DNA of 64,000 nt, taken from Aquatica leii (taxonomy: Eukaryota > Arthropoda > Insecta > Coleoptera > Lampyridae). This document shows, in pieces, positions 55,095-64,000 of the stretch. A model generated the notes under the pieces. The model did no database searches, was not told the DNA's origin, and saw only the letters and a program-made list of their open reading frames with translations. The translations under genes and the position numbers were made by a program. The stretch covers positions 7,466,001-7,530,000 of the forward strand of contig CM069435.1 in NCBI GenBank assembly GCA_035610365.1, written 5' to 3'. Position 1 is the stretch's first letter. Each line of letters begins with the position of its first letter.

Positions 55095-58005
55095 CACAGT
55101 GGAACAAACTACCTGCATTTGTGGACAAAATGCGAAATTTTCACTTTTTTTTAAGCGGCTTAAAATATGAGTAATACGTACAGGAATGTTTCAGCTTCCC
55201 AATGACTCATAAATAAGGGTTCCAAACCCTTAAACGGTTTTTTTACGGGTACTCAAAGTTTCGTCTTCATCGACTTCAGTTGCACGCTCTAGTGTTGTGT
55301 CCCTGCTTTAAAGTGGTACTAAGACTTTTACATTTACTTTATTTGCTTAAAACATCATGGATCAATTAAATCAAGGTAAGTACTTGTTATTGTGATAGTG
55401 TTGAAATATATACATATTTTGTATATAAATATAGGAATTTATATAATTTGCGAGTTCAAGTAAAATAAGTTAACACTGTCGACTTTAAGTTGACCTACAA
55501 AAAAAGTCCCACAATATCCCACTCTCTTTTTTTTTTAAAGTATAAAGGACACTATTAAAAAAAATTAGCCTCAAAAATGTTCAAGTTTAAAAGTTATGAC
55601 CTATTAATACCTACACTGCAACGCGGCGCGCTCTTCGTTAAACTTCATTTTTAATGCAGGAAACTTTTTCACGTGTATGTAATGGTGGAAATTTTAAGAT
55701 TTATTTAAAATTAACTGTATAACATCATATTTTATAATATTATCTTGAAAACATTGTTAAATTCTGTAAACCTATTATAAAAATTTAAAATGCAATTTGT
55801 ATAAAGGGACGACTAAAGAAATGTTTTTTTTCCTTAGGGGTTGTTCTTCAAAAGACTAGAAGAGATTTATTTCAAATATGGCTCGAAAAGAAAGGTCAGA
55901 ACATTGCCGTGAAACGAAAACATGTAATGGATACTATTACTAGTGCTTTCGAAGATGAACAAGGTATTGAAAATATTTAAAAAACTATTCGTCGATTTTG
56001 CAATAAATTAGAAACTCGGTGGAAAAAGTGCAATAACACGGAAACCATATTTCTAGATAGGAATTCAGATTGGCTGGATGAAGATCTACTTGAATTGCCA
56101 TCTGAAGCTATACCTGAAGAAGTTGTGGATAAAAGCTTACCATCAACAAGTAGTGGCCGACCTTCTACTTCATTTAGTGAATTGGGCGATCGCTCAAAAA
56201 GACGCAAAACTAAGGAGCTTCGCGAGCAGTACGGTTCCGGTGAACTAGCATATGCTGCTCAAATGAGTTTGCGAAGTGCTGGCCAAAAGGACGCTGCTAA
56301 ATTGATTTACGAGGCAGTTGAGACAACACCAAGTAGGCCTTTCAGAATAACAGAAGCATGGACAAAAGCGGAAGAAAAAAAAATAAAGCCATATTCATCC
56401 GATGAAGCTTTATTCATAGATACCAAATTGATAAAGAGTCAATACATAAAAATTAGAGTTCAAGCGAAAACAAGGATGGCGGATATCTATCCAAGTTACC
56501 ACAAAATACAAGCTGCAAAAAAGGCATGCTATCCTCCAGACGAAGCTATTACAATTACTGAAGCTCTAATAGAGGTACAACTTCAAGCTCTTTTAGATTT
56601 AACTATAAGAAGACTTGTATTGTCGCAGGAGGAAGTATTTACAACCATGGCTAATGACATTTCACAAGAACTTGTTCTGATTTCCAAATGGGGTTCTGAC
56701 GGAAGCACTGGACACAGTGAATATAAACAAAAATCTACAGACAATTTTCGGGATAGTGATATGTTCTAAGTTCTTTTGTGCCGCTTCAATTGTCTTCTAT
56801 GTCAAAATCAAAAAATAAAATAATTTTGTGGCAAAATCCACGACCTTCTTCAGTAAGATATTGTAGACCAATTAGGTTACATTTTAAAAAAGAAACGACA
56901 GAATTATCAACACAGGAGATTGATAATATCCAAGAACAAATTAACAATTTACAAAAGACTGAGGTTGTGTTGCAGGAAACTTCAACAACATCAGCGCAGA
57001 AGTGTTATATTTGCAAGGCAACCCCTACAAAAATGAACGACCTGGAGGCAGTAAGTGCAAGAACCGTAAATGAGAGTGCATATCGTTTTGGCTTATCACC
57101 ATTGCATGCGTGGATAAGATTTTTTGAATGTTTTATTCATATTTCCTATCGCATGGAATTTAAAAAGTGGCAAGTCAGACAGCCCGAAGAAAAAAAAATT
57201 TTTGAAAATCGAAAAAAGACGCTGCAGCAAGATTTCAAAAATCAATTAGGACTGTTAGTTGACCACGTAAAACCTGGAGGTAGTGGTACTTCAAACGATG
57301 GCGACACGGCTCGGCGGTTTTTTAAGAAATTCGAAGTCTCGTCCAAAATTACGGGAATTGATGAAGGGCTGATCAAAAGATGCTCAGTAATATTGGAAGC
57401 CATTTCATCGACTTTTCTTATAGATAGAGAAGCTTTAAAAACTTATGCATTTGAAACAGCTAAATTATACGTAGATTTATATCCGTGGTATTACATGCCT
57501 GCTTCGATGCATAAGATTTTAATTCATGGTTCTGATATTATTGCTCATGCCTTACTGCCAATGGGACAGCTGTCCGAAGAAGCGCAAGAATGTCACAATA
57601 AAGATTTAAAATTTTATAGAAGGATTCATACTCGAAAAACTTCGAGAGAAACAACCAATCAGGATTTACTAAATTTGTTACTTGTTTCGTCGGATCCTTA
57701 TATAACATCTGTGAGGATGTTGCCTCCGAAATTTAGACAAAATCTTTCTCATGAAGTTTTACAGCTTTTAGCTCCTCCAAATGAAGAAGAAGAAGTTTTA
57801 ATGACCGCTATGTCACAAGATGTTTCTGACGAAACGATGTCAGACAGTGACGAGAGTGATTAAACGTCATTTAACTTATAGATTTCTGATTAAAATTATT
57901 TACAAAGTCAATATAAAACTTTTTGTATCATTTACAACCTTGTAAAAATATTTTTCTATCGATAAATAATTTTGTCCATGTTTGCTGGTCATTCGTCCCA
58001 CTGTG
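55095..58005 (+). mobile_element. Transib/RAG1-like DNA transposon with 23-RSS-like ends
   Basis: 2911 bp. Left: heptamer CACAGTG (55095-55101), 23-bp spacer, ACAAAATGC (55125-55133). Right, inverted: CACAGTG (58005-57999), 23-bp spacer, ACAAAATTA (57975-57967). The two spacers agree at about 14 of 23 positions. A perfect CGAGT duplication flanks it, and removal restores the BEL/Pao frame. One transposase gene. Known Transib ends resemble 23-RSS; here the heptamer equals the vertebrate RSS consensus. No RAG2-like gene. Confidence 0.93.
55357..57863 (+). pseudogene. Transib-family (RAG1-core-like) transposase gene
   Basis: Two exons: 55357-55375 (MDQLNQ; donor GTAAGT) and 55838-57863 (acceptor TTTTCCTTAG), intron 462 nt, phases agree. 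About 681 codons, usual for Transib. In order: N-terminal helical domain; KWGSDGSTGHSEY near 56690 (first catalytic Asp candidate); ILWQNPRPSSVRYCRPIRLH near 56825, matching RAG1's central domain pattern; CYICKATP near 57005 (zinc CxxC); GLSPLHAWIRFFE; GGSGTSNDGDTARRFFKKFE near 57285 (RAG1/Transib C-terminal catalytic region); YPWYYMPASMHKILIHG; LPMGQLSEEAQECHNK. Acidic tail. Broken by TAA at 55978-55980 and a one-base loss near 56766. The segment before CxxC looks shortened and may lack the second catalytic Asp. Confidence 0.88.
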
Positions 58006-59497
58006 CGAGTGTACAAAAACTTTGGGACTTGGAAGAAGTTGCACAGACAAGATCTTTTTCGCGCGACGACCAGCAATATTTAAAAATACTACACAGCGAC
58101 AGGGTGATTTATTGTACGGTTACTGTTAAAACAATCTGTAAAAAATCTAGGGAACTCCAAAGAATTCGCATTAAAACGTTTTTTTGCATTAGAAAACAAA
58201 AATGATACAGAAACGCTGAAATTAGAACGCAGTATGTTCAATTCATGGAAGAATATTCTAAGTTAAGGCACATGACAGAGGTAAATGTGGTCGACGATAA
58301 CATATCATATTTTATACCACATCACTGTGTCTATAAAAAATCAAGCATCACTACCAAACTACGCGTAGTGTTTGATGCTTCATGCAAATCAACTTCTGGT
58401 ATCTCGATGAATGATCTACAATATATAGGACCGTCAATTCAAAACGATCTATTATTATGCGTTTTAGAATTCATAAGTATGTGCTAGCTGGGGACATTAC
58501 AAAAATGTACAGGCAAATTCTTGTTCACCCAGACGATAGGAAACCGCAAAAAATTATCTGGCGGTCAAACGCCTTTAATCCAGTTCGCGAATTCGAATTA
58601 AACACTGTAACTTACAGTACCGCCAGTGCTCCTTTTTTAGCAATCCGATGTTTGCATGAGTTAGCTTATAAAAATAAGAAACAATACTCCAATTTCAGAA
58701 TAATTTTAAGGGACTTTTATGTAGAATTAAAAACCATTTATAATGAAATCATGCTAATATTAAATACCGGTTGCTTCTCTTTAAATAAATGGGTGTCTAA
58801 CAGTCCTTAATTATTACGCAAAATTACAAGCGCAGACTCAAACGTAATTCTAAACATTGGGAAAAATAATGAAACACAGGCGTTAGACCTTTTATGGCAT
58901 TCTCAATCCGATCTATTAAGTTACAAAATCCAAAAACTCCAATTGCCGGAACAGATAAATAAAAGACTTATCCTTTCCGTGATTTACGATCCCTTAAGGC
59001 TCATTGGGTCAGTCATAATAGTGGCTAAAGTACTTCTGCAGAAACTATGGCAATTAAATATTGAATGGGACGATAATCTTCCAATAAACGTGCAAAATGA
59101 ATGGAAACAAATTTACAATAATTACATAATGCATACGGAGCATGTGTATATATCCGCAGTTATTACAAGTCTCATATGTGCTAAGTCAAAGGTCGAACCA
59201 ATAAAGGTCATTACAATACCACGGCTAGAACTATGTGCAGCCCTATTACTGGCAAAATTAGTAAAAATGGCGAATTTGGCATTAAATATACAAACCGATT
59301 CTACGTATTTGTGGAGTGATTCAACAATAGTATTGTCATGGCTACATGGCGACCCTGATATGTGGAAGGTGTTTGTGGCTAATCGCACATCGCAAATTCA
59401 AAATTTAACCTCTGATGCAAAGTGGTGTCACATCTGTACGGAGAGCAACCCAGCTGACTTAATCTCAAGAGGCACTTCCCCCATCTCTGTTAGCTGA
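58006..59497 (+). pseudogene. pol: BEL/Pao pre-RT, RT and RNase H
   Basis: Starts in the right CGAGT copy: SVQKLWDLEEV, then a shift near 58210. RT: TTKLRVVFDASCKS near 58350, LAGDITKMYRQILVHP near 58487, TVTYSTASAPFLA near 58607. The catalytic YVDD is gone: ILRDFYVE joins KTIYNEIM, a small deletion. RNase H-like frame 58943-59497 with IPRLELCAALLLAKLV, LWSDSTIVLSWLHG and ESNPADLISRG. Roughly 100 bases present in the 62.2-kb copy are deleted near 59125. Confidence 0.87.
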
Positions 59498-59534
59498 TTC
59501 AAACTTATGGTGGCATGGACCGGAATAGCTAAAA

Positions 59535-60910
59535 TTGTTAATGCGAGAATGGCCGATAACTGAACCACACAACCCTCAGCAATCTGCAGAATATTCCAAG
59601 GAAATGAGAAAACCAAAATTGACGGTGTTGATCTCAGCGAACTGTGATGATTTATTCAATAATAAATTACAACAAGTGGTTGCATATATTTTTAGGTTCA
59701 AACGATTTGCATTAAACAATATTAAACAGTATGGACCTCTCACGAGTGACGAATTAGAATTTTCCATAAGTATATTATTAAAAATCGCACAATTTCAAAC
59801 CTTTTCTGACGATATTAAGTCGATAAAGCGTTGTAACCAAGTTCAGGGAAACAGCAAACTGTTACATCTGAGTCCCTTTATTGATGAGCATAATATATTA
59901 AGGGTAGGGGTAGATTAACTAAATTCAATTATTAATTTCATAAAAAACATCCTGCATTAATAACAGGCAATCACCCCCTCGCTAAATTATTAGCTAAAAC
60001 AGAACATATTCGGCTACTGCATACAGGACCTCAGCATGTGCTAGCCAGCTTACGATAAAAATTTTGGATTCTGTCTGGTCGTAATCTAGTACGAAAAATC
60101 GTTCACCAATGCGTCCTTTGCTTTCGGGTACAACCTAGAGACACAAATTACGTAATGGCTGTCATACCAAACTATCGTTTAATTCCTTCTAAACCATTCA
60201 CTAATTGTGGAGTAGATTACTGCGAGCCATTTAATTTACGCAATCGGAAAACACGAAACTTTAGAATTTCTAAGGCGTATGTGTGTTTGTTTGTATGTCT
60301 TGCTACTATGGCAATTTACGTTGAATTAACCAGTGACTTAACATCCGAAAATTTTGTAGCCTCACTAAAGCGATTTATGGCTCGCAAGGGAAAGGTACAA
60401 AACATTTATTCAGACATTGCAACAACTTTTAAAGGTGCACAAACAGAGTTTGTTAATTCCATAAAAGAAAATGTATCAGCAAGGGATTAAATGGCCTTTT
60501 ATTCCAAGTAGAGCACCCCATATGGGAGGAATTTGGGAGGCGGGGGTAAAAAGCTTAAAACACTACTTTAAACGAGTGGTAGGCAATGCATCGTTAACTT
60601 AATACTGTAATAACGCAAATTGAAGCATGTCTAAATTTCCGTCCTATCTCCCCATTATCGAGTGGTCTCAACGATCCTCTTCCTCAGACACCGGGACATT
60701 TCTTAATCGGCCAGAGCTTGGTGGCATTACTAGAACCAAATTTGTATGATCAAACCGATAATCATTTATCACGTTTTCAACGAGTTCAAAAATTGACCCA
60801 GCATTTCTGAAAGCGCTGGTCAAAAGAATACATTTCCGAATTGCAAGTAAGAAAGAAATGGAAACACCAGGGCCCACAGCTTGTCCAGGTAGAAGTCTTG
60901 GTAGTAATCA
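59535..60910 (+). pseudogene. pol: BEL/Pao integrase region
   Basis: Linker 59535-59918 ending HLSPFIDEHNILRVGV; zinc-finger area 60000-60150 (HIRLLHTGPQ-like, CVLCFRVQ-like, across frames). Core 60155-60490: NCGVDYCEPF (first Asp), IYSDIATTFKGAQ (second Asp). GGIWEAGVKSLKH near 60530 (Glu) follows a shift. C-terminal TPGHFLIG and QHF.KRWSKEYIS, then the tail breaks at 60912. Several stops. Confidence 0.85.
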
Positions 60911-60915
60911 AAGTT

Positions 60916-61029
60916 GTACAATAAATTTCTACCTACATTGAATTAATATAGTGTAATAATCAATAAACTTAGTTTTAATTTATCGAACAACCTCAAGACA
61001 GTCCACAAACAATCTATAAACACCCAACA
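60916..61029 (+). repeat. Partial 3' LTR
   Basis: From TAAATTTCTACC onwards it matches the last ~115 bp of 53471-53720, ending CACCCAACA. The first half of the LTR is replaced by integrase-tail sequence. Confidence 0.8.
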
Positions 61030-61828
61030 ACGTTTTTTGATTTTTAATGCTGGTTCGTATTTCTTTTATGAAGTTTTTATTCTTGTTCATTTTCTGAGTA
61101 GTTTCGTACAATTTGTTGTACATATTCAAGTATCTCATCAATTTTTTCAAAATTTTTCAACAATTTGCTCTTTAATTTTTTCGAGAATTTTGATGTTTTT
61201 CTAAAGTTTTGCTTCATTTTTAAAAAATTTTGATGGGTTTTTTTTGTGTCTATTGTCCATTTCATAATTTTTCTTGTGCATTAAATATTTCATAAAATAA
61301 AATTTACGTTGACGTGATTTGGTTATTAAAAATTCTATATAAAAATTAATTGTTGGTATCATTAAGAGCAAAAAAAGCTAAAATGCATTCACAATAATAA
61401 TCTTATTCATCACTGTGGTAATACACAGTACAAAACGATTACTATAACACATCAAAGTTAATTATAAAATTATAATGCAAAACAGACAATGGCACTAAAA
61501 ACTCCGTATTTTTTATTGCTTTTCATTAACTTGCTGCATTCTTTTTTATTTTTTTTATGACAGTTATTGTATTGTTGCATTACTATCAACGTCTGGTACC
61601 AGGTTGCACCTCGTGCTTTTAAAAATTACTTTGACACTGATATCAAGAGTTGACGTTTATATCTTGAAACAACTTTAAAAAAAGCATTTGTTGATTACGT
61701 AAACATATTTAAACTAAAAATTGTAAACAAAAGTCTTGAAAAATTTCTCTTTACTACATAAATGCTTTTAAGTTTTTTAATTAAAATTGCTAAAACTTTT
61801 CGTTGTCGTAATTAAACAAAACGGTTTC
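61030..61828. other. Spacer between two BEL/Pao copies, no gene
   Basis: AT-rich; the frame 61077-61265 (-) is a low-complexity Lys/Phe run. Nothing recognised. Confidence 0.5.
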
Positions 61829-64000
61829 TTCTCTTTAAATAAATGGGTGTCTAGCAGTCCTCAATTATTACGCGAAATTACAAACGCAGACTCAAACGTA
61901 ATTCTAAACCTTGGGAAAAATAATGAAACGCAGGCGTTAGACCTTTTATGGCATTCTCAATTCGATCTATTAAGTTACAAAATCCAAAAACTCCAATTGC
62001 CGGAACAGATAACTAAAAGACTTATCCTTTCCGTGATTTACGATCCCTTAGGGCTCATTGGGTCAGTCATAATAGTGGCTAAAGTACTTCTGCAAAAATT
62101 ATGGCAATTAAATATTGAATGGGACGATAATCTTCCAGTAAACGTGCAAAATGAATGGAAACAATTTTACAATAATTTGTATAGGTTAAATCATCTTAAG
62201 ATTCCCCGGCGTGTTACATGTGACGATGCAGTTAAAAGAATCATTCATGGATTTGCTGGCGCGTCACAATGCATGCAGAGCATGTGTATATATCCGCAGT
62301 TATTACAAGTCTCATATGTGCTAAGTCAAAGGTCGCACCAATAAAGGTCATTACAATACCACGGCTAGAACTATGTGCAGCCCTATTACTGGCAAAATTA
62401 GTAAAAATGGTGAATTTGGCATTAAATATACAAACCGATTCTACGTATTTGTGGAGTGATTCAACAATAGTATTGTCGTGGCTACATGGCGACCCTAATA
62501 TGTGGAAGGTGTTTGTGGCTAATTGCACATCGCAAATTTAAAATTTAACCCCTGATGCAAAGTGGTGTCACATCCGTACGGAGAGCAACCCTGCTGACTT
62601 AATCTCAAGAGACACTTCCCCATCTCTGTTAGATGATTCAAACTTATGGTGGCATGGCTAAAATTGCCAATGCAAGAATGGCCGTTAATTGAACCACACA
62701 ACCCTCAGCAATCTGCAGAATATTCCAAGGAAATGCGAAAACCTAAATTGACGGTCTTGATCTCAGCTAACTGTGATGATTTATTCAATCGATATTCGTC
62801 AATAAATAAACTGCAACGAGTGGTTGCATATATTTTTAGGTTCAAACGAAATATATTAAACAATATTAAACAGTATGGACCTCTCACGAGTGACAAATTA
62901 GAATTTTCCATAAGTATACTATTAAAAATCGCACAATTTCAAACCTTTTCTGACGATATTAAGTCGCTAAAACGTTGTAACCAAGTTCAGGAAAACAGCA
63001 AACTGTTACATCTGAGTCCCTTTATTGACGAGCATAATATATTAAGGGTAGGGGTAGATTAACTAAATTCAATTATTAATTTCATAAAAAAACATTTTGC
63101 ATTAATATCAGGCAATCACCCCCTCGCTAAATTATTAGCTAAAACAGAACATATTCGGCTACTGCATACAGGGCCTCAGCATGTGCTAGCCAGCTTACGA
63201 AAATAATTTTGGATTCTGTCAGGTCGTAATCTAGTACGAAAAATCGTTCACCAATGTGTCCCTTGCTTTCGGGTACAACCTAGTGATACAAATTACGTAA
63301 TGGTTGACATACCAAACTATCGTTTAATTCTTTCTAAACCATTCACTAATTGTGGAGTAGATTGAAATAACCAGTGACTTAACATCAAAAAATTTTGTAG
63401 CCTCCCTAAAGCGATTTATGGCTCGCAAGGGAAAGGTACAAAATGTGTATTTAGACAAGGCAACAACTTTTAAAGGTGCACAAACAGAGATATACAAGTT
63501 TGTTAATTATATAAAAGACGATCTGCAGAGTCAAATGTATCAGCAACGGATTAAATGGCATTTTATTCCAAGTAGAGCGCCCCATATGGGAGGAATTTGG
63601 GAAGCGGGGGTAAAAAGCTTAAAACACCACTTAAAACGAGTGGTAAGCAATGCATCGTTAATTATTAAAGAGTTTAATACTGTAATAACGCAAATTGAAG
63701 CATGTCTAAATTCCAATCCTATCTCCCCATTATCGAGTGATCCCAACGATCCTCTTCCTCTGACACCGGGACATTTCTTAATCGGCGAGAGGTTGGTGGC
63801 ATTACCAGAACCAAATTTGTATGCTCAAACCGATAATCATTTATCACGTTTTTAACGAGTTCAAAAATTGACCCAGCATTTCTGGAAGCGCTGGTCAAAG
63901 GAATACATTTCTTCTTCTTCTTGGTAGTAATCAAAGAAGAGAATCTTCCATCCATCAATTGGAGCCTGGGCAGGGTTGTACAATAAAGTTCTACCTACAT
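61829..64000 (+). mobile_element. pol: Partial second copy of the 53.5-kb BEL/Pao family, runs off the window
   Basis: Starts abruptly within RT/RNase H (FSLNKWVSSSPQLL), homologous to 58771 onwards, and keeps ~100 bases deleted in the other copy (62175-62275). RNase H frame 62269-62541 (LWSDSTIVLSWL), linker 62646-63062, zinc area 63060-63300. The integrase first-Asp block is deleted at 63364. The frame 63418-63855 has TFKGAQTEI, GGIWEAGVKSLKHHLKRV and LTPGHFLIGE. Tail LPSINWSLGRVVQ then the same junction into LTR (from about 63986). Multiple stops. Confidence 0.87.

Larger units (their letters stand above)
53471..61029 (+). mobile_element. Second BEL/Pao element, interrupted by a Transib transposon
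   Basis: Order: LTR, Gag (5' ~150 codons deleted), protease, [Transib 55095-58005], pre-RT, RT, RNase H, integrase, partial 3' LTR. The 3' LTR lacks its first part: integrase-tail codons ending GTTGTACAA run straight into TAAATTTCTACC. Flanks give no matching target duplication. A partial second copy begins at 61829 with the same junction. Confidence 0.85.

Noticed and set aside
55095..58005. Full RAG1/RAG2 (ProtoRAG) locus
   Set aside because: Only one gene fits in the element and nothing kelch-like is present; Transib is the better name.
61077..61265. 62-codon minus-strand Lys/Phe-rich frame
   Set aside because: Low-complexity repeat of short A/T motifs, not protein-like.

Overview
The window looks like a gene-poor, AT-rich stretch of an insect nuclear genome. 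Evidence: BEL/Pao and Ty3/Gypsy-like LTR elements, Penelope-like (PLE), Jockey-, R1- and RTE-type retroelements, mariner, Tigger/pogo-like, MULE, hAT and Transib DNA transposons, GT-AG introns with TACTAAC-like branch sites, and TATA plus TCAGT initiator promoters. A beetle or related insect fits, but nothing fixes the order. I see no bacterial genes, CRISPR array, rRNA or convincing tRNA.

Layout. 0.9-4.3 kb: MULE relic (-) with a ~15-bp TCGA-periodic end, abutting a 5'-truncated BEL/Pao pol (+). 4.6-5.6 kb: two phase-compatible minus-strand exons of an unidentified, probably secreted host protein. 7.45-13.73 kb: structurally complete BEL/Pao element with 277/278-bp LTRs, coding frame broken. 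13.9-17.3 kb: TE-poor stretch with candidate short spliced genes on both strands. 18.3-20.4 kb: decayed DUF7869-like gene (-). 21.3-23.9 kb: RTE-type RT tail, Jockey-type ORF1, Gypsy-like Gag-Pro. 24.56-27.48 kb: TIR-bounded DNA element carrying a second DUF7869-like gene. 28.3-31.2 kb: head-to-head PLE pair with a hammerhead ribozyme motif in each arm. 34-36.2 kb: DUF4817-type mariner relic and two tail-to-tail solo LTRs. 36.3-39.5 kb: Jockey-type LINE split by a 1.1-kb LTR. 40.3-43.3 kb: candidate spliced exon pair, mariner relic, R1-like RT. 43.4-51.1 kb: three more PLE relics, an intact Tigger-like ORF lacking catalytic residues, and a hAT MITE. 51.9-53.4 kb: LINE and Gypsy-like relics. 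53.47-61.03 kb: a second BEL/Pao family with a Transib/RAG1-like transposon inserted; a partial copy of that BEL/Pao runs to the window end.

Main discovery: the element at 55095-58005. Both ends carry CACAGTG, a 23-bp spacer and an ACAAAAT-starting nonamer-like motif, the layout of a 23-RSS. It has a perfect 5-bp target duplication (CGAGT), and deleting it restores the interrupted BEL/Pao frame. Inside is a two-exon RAG1-core-like transposase gene with one in-frame stop and one frameshift. Second: TIRs around a DUF7869-like gene imply that this widespread insect ORF family is a cut-and-paste transposase. Third: hammerhead ribozyme cores end several PLE families.

The genes do not form a pathway; the window is a stratified record of nested insertions. 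Supported orders are Transib into BEL/Pao, hAT MITE into PLE, and solo LTR into Jockey LINE.
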